16,729 nt of DNA from JAEUMD01 sp964559355 (GCA_964559355.1 CAZLHQ010000068.1:1-16729); one strand, 5' to 3'; shown: positions 5,485 through 13,453, counted from the first letter of the stretch. Numbers and translations: made by a program. Notes: generated from the sequence alone by a model not told the origin.

Positions 5485-8400
5485 TGGCAACACTTGCGTT
5501 GGCCGCGGTGGGCGCGGCAGTCGGCAGCACACTTTTGCCGGCAGGGTTCACCGTGCTCGGCGCGACGTTGAGCGGCGCCGCAATCGGTGCGCAGATCGGT
5601 GCATTTGCCGGATCGTATGTCGATCAATCGCTGTTTGGAGCGATGGGCGGCGGCCAGAATATCAAGGGCCCGCGGCTTGCCGATCTGCATGTGACCGCCT
5701 CGACTGAGGGAGCGCCCATTCCGCGCGTCTATGGTCATGCCAGGCTTGGCGGACAGGTCATCTGGGCAGACGAGATTGAGGAGGTTTCCAAGACACGCTC
5801 GGCTGGCGGCGGCGGAAAGGGCATTGGCGGCGGCGGGCCCAAGACGACAACCTACAGCTATTTTGCAAGTTTCGCAGTCGCTGTTGCGGAGGGGACCGTC
5901 AGCGGCATCGGCAAGGTCTGGGCCGACGGCGAGGAGCTCGATCTTTCAAAGCTCACGTATCGCGTCTACGTCGGCAGTGAGACCCAACACGCGGATGATT
6001 ACATCGCCGCAAAGCTGGGAGTGGCCAGAGCACCCGCGTTTCGAGGCGTTGCCTACATCATGTTCGAGCGCATGCCACTTGCCGACTACGGCAACCGCAT
6101 CCCGCAACTGTCCTTCGAAGTTTTTCGGGATGTCGATGATTTTGCTGATGACGTTAGGGCAATCGTTCTCATCCCGGGATCGGGCGAATTCGTCTATGCG
6201 CCAGAGTCGGTATCGCGCGGGTTGGGGGGTGGCACGTCGCAATCAGAAAACGTGCATACGCTGCAGGGAGGCAGCGATTGGGCAGTTTCACTGGATCAGT
6301 TGCAAACAACGCTTCCTCAAGTCGGAAACGTCTCACTCGTCGTGAGCTGGTTTGGCACTGACCTGCGCGCAGGTGTCTGCCAGATCAAGCCGGGCGTGGA
6401 TGCCGCAGCGAAAGTGACGACGCCGATATCGTGGTCGGTCGCCGGTGTCGAACGCGCGAATGCGCATCTGATCAGTAGTGACGACGGCAGGGCGGCCTAT
6501 GGGGGAACACCGTCGGATCAAACCGTAGTGGCGGCGATTCGCGACCTCAAGGTGCGCGGCTTTGGTGTGACGCTGACGCCGTTCCTTTTGATGGACGTGC
6601 CTGCATCCAACACTTTGACGGATCCTTATACAGGATCGAATGGACAGCCGGCGTTTCCCTGGCGCGGTCGCATCACTTGCAATCCCGCACCTGGGCAATC
6701 CGCAACAGTCGACAAGACGGCGGCGGCGGCAGGCCAGATTTCGAACTTCGTCGGCAGCGTTACGCGGCAGCAGTTTTCGATTTCAGGCGACTTGGTCAAC
6801 TATTCCGGTCCGTCAGAGTGGAGTTTTCGGAGGATGGTGCTGCACTACGCGCATCTGGCTAAAGCCGCAGGCGGCGTCGACGCGTTCGTGATCGGAAGCG
6901 AGTTGCGCGGCCTCAGCACCGTGCGTAGCAGCAGCGCCGCATTCCCATTCGTCGATGCCATGGTTGCGCTGGCGGCTGACGTAAAGGCCGTTCTTGGGCC
7001 GTTGACCAAAGTGACATATGCGGCGGATTGGTCAGAGTTCTTTGGATATCAGCCTAGCGATGGCAGCGCAGACGTCTATTTCCATCTCGATCCGCTGTGG
7101 GCATCCGCGGCGATCGATGCCATCGGTATCGATCTTTACTGGCCGCTGTCTGATTGGCGAGATGGTCGAAGCCACCTCGACTATCTGGATGGGGTACGCT
7201 CCATCAACGATTTGTCGTATCTGGCAGGGAACGTCAGCGCAGGCGAAGGATTTGATTGGTACTACGCCAGCGCGGCGGCGCGGAATGCACAACTGCGCAC
7301 GCCAATCACGGACGGTGCCGGCAAGCCGTGGGTGTTCCGCTACAAGGACATCAAGTCCTGGTGGAGCGCACTGCATTACAACAGACCCGGCGGCATAGAG
7401 ACAAGTATTCCAACCGAGTGGGTGGCACAATCCAAGCCCTTCTGGTTGATGGAAATCGGTTGCCCATCTGTCGACAAGGGCGCCAATCAGCCCAACGTCT
7501 TCGTGGATCCAAAGAGTTCCGAAAACACGCTTCCCTACTTTTCTCGCGGGCGGCGCGACGACTTCATGCAGCGGCAATATCTAAAGGCGCTCATGCGCGC
7601 GTTCACGCCAGGATCGCAGGTCTACTCTGAAGGCGCAAATCCAGTGTCTGCCATCTATGGCGGGCGAATGGTCGATCTTGCGCGCATGTATATCTACGCC
7701 TGGGATGCACGGCCCTATCCGGCATTCCCCGACAACATGGATGCATGGGGCGACGGAGAGAACTGGCGTCTTGGCCATTGGCTCAACGGCCGCGCAGCCA
7801 ACGCGCCATTGCCAGCGCTGCTGCGGCAGATGTTGCAGGACTTCGAATTCTCGCAGTTCGATGTCGAAACACTTTCAGGAGAAATGCCTGGATATGTCAT
7901 CGATCATGTGATGTCGGCGCGAGAGGCGCTACAACCGCTCAGCCTTGCCTTCTTTGTCGATGCTGTCGAAAGCGGTGGACGTATCGTGTTTCGACATCGT
8001 GGAGCCGGCGAGACGGCTGCACAATTGAGCCCCGACGATCTTGTCGAGAAGCGCGCCGACCAGCCGCTGATCACGCTTACGCGCGGCCAGGAGACGGAGC
8101 TGCCAGCCTCGGCCAAGGTTACCTACATTGGAGCAGGCGACGACTACCGGCAGGCAGTCGCTGAATCTCGGCGCTTGACGGGGGCAAGCGGCCGGGTGGC
8201 ACAGGCCGAGTTGCCCATTGTCCTCATTGCCGACCAAGCACAGGGCATAGCCGACACATGGCTGCACGAAACCTGGATTGCGCGTGAGCGAGCAGCGATG
8301 ACACTGCCGCCGAGCCGTCTCGGCGTCGAACCGGGCGACCTCTTGTCCGTGGATATTGCCGGTGTGGAGCGATTGTTTCGCGTCACGGAAGTCGGTGAGA

Positions 8401-9440
8401 GCGGAACGCGTGAGATCGAGGCGCGGGCGATCGACCCCGCAGTCTATGATGTGGCATCAGCCGCGCCGCGCCCATCGGGGGTTCAATCACCGGTCTTGTC
8501 CGGAGTTGCATTGCTGTATTTTCTCGATCTGCCGCTATTGCGCGGCGACGAGCCTGCCGAGGTGGGTTATGCCATCGCTCGGCAGGAACCTTGGCCGGGT
8601 GGCATTGCAATATATCGTACGCCTGATGCCGCCGGCTATACGCTTATCAGCGTCGTGGACATCTCCGGCACATTGGGAACGCTGCTTGATGCCTTGCCAT
8701 CGGGGCCACATTCACGACTAGACCGGGCAACGCGTGTGCGCGTGGAAATTGCCGGCGGCGCGCTGTTCTCAGTAACGCTGCTGCAGATGCTAGCAGGTAG
8801 CAACGCAGCGGCGGTTCGAAATGTTGCGGGTGAATGGGAGGTGTTACAATTCAATAATGCCGTCCTGATTTCGCCAGGCATTTATGAATTATCCGGCTTT
8901 CTGCGCGGGCAGGCCGGAACCGAAGGCGTGATGAGCAGCGGGTCGGCAATCGGTGCCCCGTTCGTGCTGCTCGACGAGGCCTTAACGCCGATCCCGTTGA
9001 CCGCCAATGACATTGGCTTGCCGTACACATGGAGATACGGCCCTGTCTCGCGGGACTTGGGGGATGCTACCTATGCCAGCGCTTCGCACTCGTTTGGCGG
9101 CGTCGGTTTGCGACCCTATGCGCCTGCGCATGTGAGGGGAGCGCGTAACGTAGGCGATGGTGGTGATCTTGCAATCTCATGGATACGGCGAACGCGCATC
9201 GGAGGCGACAGCTGGGAGATTGCGGAGGTCCCGGTGGGGGAAGCTGCAGAGCAATACGAGATCGACATTCTCGATGGGACAAGCGTGAAGAGAACGCTGA
9301 CGAGTCCGACCTCGATGGTGGTCTACCCCGCTGCTCAGCAGATTGCCGATTTTGGTGACGTGCAGGACTCTTGCACGGTTCGGGTTCATCAGGTGAGTGC
9401 CGTGTTCGGACGTGGCCCAGGGCGCGTCGCTCAGGTCTGA
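5484..9440 (+). CDS. Host-specificity/'megatron' tail tip protein with TIM-barrel domain (RcGTA g15 equivalent)
   Basis: This 1318-residue protein is close to the size of RcGTA g15. Order of parts: a hydrophobic Gly/Ala-rich N-terminus (1-60, ALAAVGAAVGSTLLPAG and a glycine-zipper repeat), suggestive of a membrane-penetrating segment; a gpJ-like hub region (about 65-300); a glycoside-hydrolase-like TIM barrel (about 430-730) with VTYAADWSEFFGY, IDAIGIDLYWPLSDW and PFWLMEIGCPS; a tail-protein domain around 780-960 (SQFDVETLSGEMPGYVIDHVM); and beta-rich C-terminal domains carrying receptor-facing parts. ADWSE and LMEIG place carboxylates where barrel catalytic residues usually sit, but whether GTA barrels are active is not settled. 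It begins in a TGATG overlap with the peptidase gene and ends the structural cluster. Confidence 0.93.
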   Translation: MATLALAAVGAAVGSTLLPAGFTVLGATLSGAAIGAQIGAFAGSYVDQSLFGAMGGGQNIKGPRLADLHVTASTEGAPIPRVYGHARLGGQVIWADEIEEVSKTRSAGGGGKGIGGGGPKTTTYSYFASFAVAVAEGTVSGIGKVWADGEELDLSKLTYRVYVGSETQHADDYIAAKLGVARAPAFRGVAYIMFERMPLADYGNRIPQLSFEVFRDVDDFADDVRAIVLIPGSGEFVYAPESVSRGLGGGTSQSENVHTLQGGSDWAVSLDQLQTTLPQVGNVSLVVSWFGTDLRAGVCQIKPGVDAAAKVTTPISWSVAGVERANAHLISSDDGRAAYGGTPSDQTVVAAIRDLKVRGFGVTLTPFLLMDVPASNTLTDPYTGSNGQPAFPWRGRITCNPAPGQSATVDKTAAAAGQISNFVGSVTRQQFSISGDLVNYSGPSEWSFRRMVLHYAHLAKAAGGVDAFVIGSELRGLSTVRSSSAAFPFVDAMVALAADVKAVLGPLTKVTYAADWSEFFGYQPSDGSADVYFHLDPLWASAAIDAIGIDLYWPLSDWRDGRSHLDYLDGVRSINDLSYLAGNVSAGEGFDWYYASAAARNAQLRTPITDGAGKPWVFRYKDIKSWWSALHYNRPGGIETSIPTEWVAQSKPFWLMEIGCPSVDKGANQPNVFVDPKSSENTLPYFSRGRRDDFMQRQYLKALMRAFTPGSQVYSEGANPVSAIYGGRMVDLARMYIYAWDARPYPAFPDNMDAWGDGENWRLGHWLNGRAANAPLPALLRQMLQDFEFSQFDVETLSGEMPGYVIDHVMSAREALQPLSLAFFVDAVESGGRIVFRHRGAGETAAQLSPDDLVEKRADQPLITLTRGQETELPASAKVTYIGAGDDYRQAVAESRRLTGASGRVAQAELPIVLIADQAQGIADTWLHETWIARERAAMTLPPSRLGVEPGDLLSVDIAGVERLFRVTEVGESGTREIEARAIDPAVYDVASAAPRPSGVQSPVLSGVALLYFLDLPLLRGDEPAEVGYAIARQEPWPGGIAIYRTPDAAGYTLISVVDISGTLGTLLDALPSGPHSRLDRATRVRVEIAGGALFSVTLLQMLAGSNAAAVRNVAGEWEVLQFNNAVLISPGIYELSGFLRGQAGTEGVMSSGSAIGAPFVLLDEALTPIPLTANDIGLPYTWRYGPVSRDLGDATYASASHSFGGVGLRPYAPAHVRGARNVGDGGDLAISWIRRTRIGGDSWEIAEVPVGEAAEQYEIDILDGTSVKRTLTSPTSMVVYPAAQQIADFGDVQDSCTVRVHQVSAVFGRGPGRVAQV

Positions 9441-9459
9441 GCCCGGCTCGCAGCGAGGC

Positions 9460-9487
9460 AAAACTCCAAAAGTAAAAACTCCAAGAG
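9460..9487 (+). repeat. A-rich direct repeat in the leader of the lysis gene
   Basis: AAAACTCCAAAAG (9460-9472) recurs as AAAACTCCAAGAG (9475-9487) with a 15-base period and one mismatch. It forms an unstructured A-rich stretch in a GC-rich context, within the 54 bases between the megatron stop and the lysis gene start. The second copy supplies AAGAG, the only weak ribosome-binding sequence before 9495/9498. A short sequence-slippage duplication or a ribosome standby site are both possible. Confidence 0.5.
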
Positions 9488-9497
9488 CAAAACCGTG

Positions 9498-10898
9498 ATG
9501 CAACAACCCGACTGGCTGCTATGGGCCTGGCGCGAGATCGGTGTGCGCGAGGTGTCTGGCGCGAACGACAACGCACGCATCGTTGATATGTTCAAGGATG
9601 TTGGCCATACGTCGGTCGACAACGACGAGGTGGCGTGGTGCGCGGCTTTTCTGGGCGCATGTCTGGAGCGCAGTGGAAGGCTCAGCACGCGCTCCTTGAT
9701 GGCGCGGTCATATTTGCAGTGGGGGCGGCAACTCGATACGGCGCGGCCTGGCGCCATCGCGGTTTTGAGTCGTGGAAGCAATCCCGCACTGGGCCATGTC
9801 GGCTTTATCGTCGGGGAGGCTGACGCACATATATTTCTGCTCGGCGGCAATCAAGACGATGCGGTGAGCGTGACAGCGTTCGAGAAGTCGCGTGTGCTGT
9901 CGTATCGCTGGCCGGATGAGCAACAAGAACGTACCGATCAGCAAAGCGTCGATGATGCCGCTGACAGCAAAGGCGCCGCCATTCCAGCAGCCTCGATGTT
10001 CGACGTGGCCCTGGCGCATGTTCTCGAGATGGAAGGCGGATTTTCCGACGATCCACATGATCCCGCCGGGCCGACCAACAAGGGCATCACGCTTTCGGTC
10101 TATACACGATGGATCGGAGAGAAAATCGAGCCGGCAAACCGGAGCCGCCTCGTATCGCAACTCAAGCGCATTCCCGACGCGATGGTGCGCGAGATCTACA
10201 ATACGCGCTACTGGATCCCGGCCGAATGCGAGCGCATGCATCCGGCCATAGCGTTGCTTCACTTCGATGCCGCGGTCAATCACGGGGTCGGTGCCGCAGC
10301 GCGCTTTCTACAAGAGGCCGTCGGCGCCGATGTCGATGGCGAAATCGGTTCACAGACCCGCGCGCGGATTGCCACTAAGCCGCTTGAAGAAACCTTGGTC
10401 GCCTATGCCGAGATCCGTCGCGAGCGATATCGCAAGCTGGATCATTATTGGCGATTTGGCCGTGGCTGGTTGCGGCGCGTGGATTTCTCTCTGTTGCGTG
10501 CCGGTGCCGCGCACAACGGTGAGACGGCAATCGCGGCAAGAGCACCATCACAAGCTGCCGAGGTGACGACCGGGAACCGGAAGGCGACAGCCAAGCAGAA
10601 AGGCGAGAACGACATGTCCAGTACGATGCCGACGACGCAGCAGCAACAGACGAGCAAGTGGTGGGGAGAATCAATGACCATCTGGGGGGTGTTGATCACC
10701 GCCGCCTCGACGGTGTTACCGACGATCGGTCCCCTCTTCGGTCTGGACATCTCCGCAGAGATGGTGCGCCAGCTTGGCGAGCAGGTGACGCAGGTCGCGC
10801 AGTCCTTAGGGGGGGTGATCGGGACCCTACTCGCCGTTTATGGTCGTGTTCGTGCAAGCGCGCCGATTGAACGCCGGCTTGTAACATTGAAGCTATGA
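9498..10898 (+). CDS. Lysis protein: TIGR02594/CHAP-like + GH108 muramidase + holin-like tail fusion
   Basis: The 466-residue product (467 from GTG 9495) has three parts. Residues 1-141 match the TIGR02594 family, with a CHAP/NlpC-like Cys48 (EVAWCAAF) and His100 (LGHVGF). Residues about 166-340 are a GH108 N-acetylmuramidase (ZliS type): catalytic Glu179 in LEMEGGFSDDP, then DPAGPTNKGIT, and a PG_binding_3-type domain with LLHFDAAVNHG and LQEAVGADVDGEIG. Residues about 373-466 carry two predicted membrane helices (TIWGVLITAASTVLPTIGP and VAQSLGGVIGTLLAVYG), as in small phage holin-like proteins. No signal peptide precedes the enzyme domains. It would degrade the producer's wall to release particles. 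It follows g15 by under 60 bases, so it is probably transcribed with it. A Gln/Ser/Thr-rich linker joins enzyme and holin parts. Confidence 0.85.
   Translation: MQQPDWLLWAWREIGVREVSGANDNARIVDMFKDVGHTSVDNDEVAWCAAFLGACLERSGRLSTRSLMARSYLQWGRQLDTARPGAIAVLSRGSNPALGHVGFIVGEADAHIFLLGGNQDDAVSVTAFEKSRVLSYRWPDEQQERTDQQSVDDAADSKGAAIPAASMFDVALAHVLEMEGGFSDDPHDPAGPTNKGITLSVYTRWIGEKIEPANRSRLVSQLKRIPDAMVREIYNTRYWIPAECERMHPAIALLHFDAAVNHGVGAAARFLQEAVGADVDGEIGSQTRARIATKPLEETLVAYAEIRRERYRKLDHYWRFGRGWLRRVDFSLLRAGAAHNGETAIAARAPSQAAEVTTGNRKATAKQKGENDMSSTMPTTQQQQTSKWWGESMTIWGVLITAASTVLPTIGPLFGLDISAEMVRQLGEQVTQVAQSLGGVIGTLLAVYGRVRASAPIERRLVTLKL
10614..10898 (+). CDS. Nested in-frame holin-like protein (candidate internal start)
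   Basis: An ATG at 10614, in the same frame as the lysis gene, is preceded by AAAGG (10599-10603) at ten bases and would give a free 94-residue protein: polar start MSSTMPTTQQQQTSKWWGES, helix 1 at about 21-43, the segment DISAEMVRQLGEQ, helix 2 at about 57-80, and a basic tail. This is the size and topology of stand-alone holin-like proteins found beside endolysins in phages. The arrangement suggests that two genes became joined in frame by loss of a stop codon, and the internal start may still make the free holin. The ribosome binding site and frame are directly visible; actual internal initiation is inference. Confidence 0.5.
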   Translation: MSSTMPTTQQQQTSKWWGESMTIWGVLITAASTVLPTIGPLFGLDISAEMVRQLGEQVTQVAQSLGGVIGTLLAVYGRVRASAPIERRLVTLKL

Positions 10899-11017
10899 TT
10901 TGCGGGCCCCGCGCGCGTTGGCATAAACTCGCAGACAACTTCGGTGTTCAGGCGTCATTCAGGCAAGCGAGCCGAAAATCATGTGACAACAGAACGCTGC
11001 GTCCGAGATTCAACCTG

Positions 11018-11347
11018 ATGACGTTTCGCTTTAAAATTTGTGTGCTCGTCTGGCTCGCATCGCCGTTGGCGGCGACATCTGCGGCGGCCGCGCCAGGCGA
11101 TGCGGACTGTATCGAGGACTGGTCGGTTGCGGCAGGTATCGTCGCTGCCGAGAAGTTGAGGCGGGTCGAGGAGTTGTCACCGCTGGTCGGGCAAGCATTG
11201 AATGGCGCGATCGTGAGAACACAGCTGTGCCGGGAGGGTGATAAGTACGTCTATCGGATCGTCGTCCGTGATCGCCGCGGCCAATTAAGCAAGCATAAAG
11301 TTGACGCGCGCAAGCCTGCCGCGATCCGGCCCGCAGATGCGCCCTAG
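11018..11347 (+). CDS. Small secreted PepSY-like protein, candidate FeuN-type modulator
   Basis: From ATG 11018 the product is 109 residues: a signal peptide MTFRFKICVLVWLASPLAA-TSAAAA with likely cleavage after AAAA, then about 85 residues. The mature part has a helix (AAGIVAAEKLRRVEELSPLVG), then strands IVRTQLCRE and KYVYRIVVRDRRGQLSKHKVDA, a PepSY-like helix-strand-strand pattern. Two cysteines (DADC and QLC) could form a disulfide. The frame is open upstream to 10895, but the signal peptide sets the start. It lies 62 bases before the response regulator. In Sinorhizobium a small periplasmic protein, FeuN, encoded next to feuPQ restrains that system; position and secretion make the same role plausible here, though I cannot show sequence homology. 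Confidence 0.72.
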   Translation: MTFRFKICVLVWLASPLAATSAAAAPGDADCIEDWSVAAGIVAAEKLRRVEELSPLVGQALNGAIVRTQLCREGDKYVYRIVVRDRRGQLSKHKVDARKPAAIRPADAP

Positions 11348-11393
11348 GAATCTGACCCAGGGCCGCTATAATCCGCTGTCAATCAGAACCAAA

Positions 11394-11429
11394 ATGGCGG
11401 ACCAGACCGTTGCGCATTCTTGTTGTTGA
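11394..11429 (+). CDS. Possible 11-codon leader ORF overlapping the response regulator start
   Basis: ATG 11394 opens MADQTVAHSCC and stops at TGA 11427-11429, overlapping the TTG start of the regulator (11410) in another frame. The regulator TTG has no clear ribosome binding site of its own, so reinitiation or interference by the leader could set its translation level. The paired cysteines at the end resemble sensing uORFs in general, but no ribosome binding site is visible for this ATG either, and chance occurrence is quite possible. Confidence 0.18.
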   Translation: MADQTVAHSCC

Positions 11430-12081
11430 AGATGATCGGGATCTCAACCGGCAGCTCGTGCGCGCCCTCACTGACGCAGGCTATGCGGTTGACGCGTCCT
11501 TCGATGGCGAAGAAGGCTACTTTCTCGGCGATACCGAGCCGTATGACGTGGTGATACTCGACATCGGCTTGCCGAAGATGGACGGCATTTCGGTTCTTGA
11601 GCAATGGCGCCGAGCTGACCGCAACATGCCCGTGATCATTCTAACGGCACGCGACCGTTGGAGCGACAAGGTTGCCGGTATGGACGCCGGTGCCGACGAT
11701 TATGTCGCCAAGCCATTCCATATGGAGGAGTTGCTGGCGCGCGTTCGTGCGCAGGTGCGCCGGGCGAGCGGTCATGCCAAGAACGAAATCGAATGCGGGC
11801 CGATCCGGCTGGATACGAAATCGGCGCGGGTGACGTGTGATGGCGAGCCAATCAAACTGACGTCACACGAGTATCGGCTGCTCGCCTATCTGATGCATCA
11901 TCATGGACGCGTGGTGTCGAGGACGGAACTCGTCGAACACCTATATGATCAGGACTTCGATCGCGACTCAAACACCATAGAAGTATTCATCGGCCGCCTG
12001 AGAAAGAAGCTGCCATCCGATCTGATCCAGACGGTTCGCGGTCTCGGCTACCGGCTGAGTTCTGATCCTGATGCGGCTTAA
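11410..12081 (+). CDS. feuP: OmpR/PhoB-family response regulator, FeuP-like
   Basis: This 223-residue protein has a receiver domain with the acidic pair ED8/D9, phospho-acceptor Asp51 (VVILDIGLP), Thr79 (ILTAR) and Lys101 (VAKPF), followed by a winged-helix DNA-binding domain (about 125-220) with LTSHEYRLLAYLMHH, DSNTIEVFIGRLRKKL and the typical end IQTVRGLGYRL. The combination ARDRWSDKVAGMDAGADDYVAKPFHMEE and HLYDQDFDRDSNT is what I recall of rhizobial FeuP, which with FeuQ controls genes such as those for cyclic glucan export. The TTG at 11410 starts the canonical MRILVVEDD; no in-frame ATG exists nearby. It overlaps the kinase gene by 11 bases. Confidence 0.88.
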   Translation: MRILVVEDDRDLNRQLVRALTDAGYAVDASFDGEEGYFLGDTEPYDVVILDIGLPKMDGISVLEQWRRADRNMPVIILTARDRWSDKVAGMDAGADDYVAKPFHMEELLARVRAQVRRASGHAKNEIECGPIRLDTKSARVTCDGEPIKLTSHEYRLLAYLMHHHGRVVSRTELVEHLYDQDFDRDSNTIEVFIGRLRKKLPSDLIQTVRGLGYRLSSDPDAA

Positions 12082-13453
12082 TTCGCTCGCCTTCCGATTG
12101 TTCGCAACCGCAGCGCTATGGACGCTGGTGGTGCTGCCTCTCGCAGGCCTCATCATCTACTCGCTCTATCGAGAGGATGTGCAGGCGAGCTTCGATGGGC
12201 AATTGAAGAAGCTTGTTACCGCAATCGCAATCGATAGCATCGCTGATGCAGGGATCGTTCCGGTAGCTCCCACCAATCGCTATGAGCCGCTATTCGAAGT
12301 GACGCATTCCGGCTGGTATTGGCAGATCAAGCCGCTCGATGATCCCAACAAGGCAACACTGGTCTCTCCTTCGCTTGCCACAACGCGTCTGCCATCTCCC
12401 TTCGAGCGGAAATTCCCGTCCGACTCGACCGGCACGAGATGGATGAATGTGGATGGGCCCAACAACGAGCCGACACGTATCGTCGAGCTGGTCAGCGCAT
12501 TAGGAAAGGAGGGAGACGACGGTCGTTACTCGATCATCGTCGCCGGTCCGCTCGATTGGCTCGAAGCGCTGGTGACGAATTTCCAATATCGTTTGGCGAT
12601 AGCATTGACGCTCGCAGGTTTGGGTCTGCTTGCGGTAACGCTGTTTCAGGTTCGCTTCGGTCTGCTGCCGCTGAAGCGAGTCGAGCAAGGATTGGCCGAA
12701 ATTCGATCGGGCCGTGCAGAGCATCTGGAGGGGGAACTGCCGGCAGAGATCATCCCGCTGCAGGTGGAACTCAATGCCTTGATCAAGTCGAACCAGGACG
12801 TCGTGGAGCGCTCCCGGACCCAGGTCGGCAATCTCGCCCATGCGCTGAAAACGCCGCTGGCTGTGATCATTAACGAGGCGCGCGAAGACGATGGGGCGGC
12901 GTCGCAGAAGATTGTTGAACAAGCGGCAGTGATGCGCGATTCCATTACTCTTTATCTGGATCGTGCACGCATGGCGGCTCGCGTCGGCGTTATCGGCGGC
13001 GTGACAGACGTCAAGGATGTCGTCGAGCCGCTGGTGCGCGCTCTCGAACGCATCAACCGCGATCGCGGAATTGCAATCACCACGACGATGGCGGCCGGGG
13101 CGCGCTTCCAGGGCGAGAAGCAGGATCTGGAGGAGATGCTTGGCAATCTGCTCGACAATGCCTGCAAATGGGCGCGCTCTTCGGTGCTTTTGACGGTCGC
13201 CATCCTGGCGCCGGCGGCGCGACTACAATCAGGTGAGATCGAAATTCTGGTCGAGGATGACGGCCCTGGCCTGTCGGATGAGCAACGCAAGAAGCTAGGC
13301 AAACGTGGCCTCCGCCTGGACGAGTCCAAACCAGGATCCGGGCTCGGCCTGTCGATCGTGACAGATCTCGTGCAGACTTATCGAGGCTCCTTTGTGCTCG
13401 AGGCATCGGGCCGGGGCGGCATCAAAGCTATCCTCAGGCTGCCAAGTGCTTGA
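12071..13453 (+). CDS. feuQ: Sensor histidine kinase, FeuQ-like
   Basis: This 460-residue membrane kinase has TM1 (about 8-32), a periplasmic sensor of about 140 residues, TM2 (about 174-193), a HAMP-like linker with a LLPLKRVEQGLAEIRSG stretch, a dimerisation domain with His257 in GNLAHALKTPLAV, and an ATPase domain with the N box (N363 in LGNLLDNACKWA), G1 (EDDGPGLSD, 395-403) and G2 (GSGLGLSIV, 422-430). The GNLAHALKTPL H-box is the PhoQ/FeuQ subtype. It should phosphorylate the overlapping FeuP-like regulator in response to an envelope signal, possibly restrained by the small secreted protein encoded just upstream. Length is normal. Confidence 0.87.
   Translation: MRLNSLAFRLFATAALWTLVVLPLAGLIIYSLYREDVQASFDGQLKKLVTAIAIDSIADAGIVPVAPTNRYEPLFEVTHSGWYWQIKPLDDPNKATLVSPSLATTRLPSPFERKFPSDSTGTRWMNVDGPNNEPTRIVELVSALGKEGDDGRYSIIVAGPLDWLEALVTNFQYRLAIALTLAGLGLLAVTLFQVRFGLLPLKRVEQGLAEIRSGRAEHLEGELPAEIIPLQVELNALIKSNQDVVERSRTQVGNLAHALKTPLAVIINEAREDDGAASQKIVEQAAVMRDSITLYLDRARMAARVGVIGGVTDVKDVVEPLVRALERINRDRGIAITTTMAAGARFQGEKQDLEEMLGNLLDNACKWARSSVLLTVAILAPAARLQSGEIEILVEDDGPGLSDEQRKKLGKRGLRLDESKPGSGLGLSIVTDLVQTYRGSFVLEASGRGGIKAILRLPSA

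Noticed and set aside
1..10898. Complete inducible prophage
   Set aside because: The visible half matches RcGTA gene order with a short tape measure and is followed by conserved chromosomal genes, with no integrase, repressor or attachment site seen. The part upstream of the window could still change this view.
10902..10912. GCGGGCCCCGC palindrome after the lysis gene as a terminator
   Set aside because: The arms leave a one-base loop, so only three base pairs could form with a realistic loop, and no T run follows.
11285..11299. TTAA-N7-TAAA, one mismatch from a CtrA site
   Set aside because: It lies inside the coding region of the PepSY-like protein, differs from consensus, and single near matches occur by chance. 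It is noteworthy only because CtrA controls RcGTA in Rhodobacter.
11367..11372. Perfect TATAAT upstream of the response regulator
   Set aside because: No TTGACA-like sequence lies 16-18 bases upstream, so it is not supported as a sigma-70 promoter by sequence alone.
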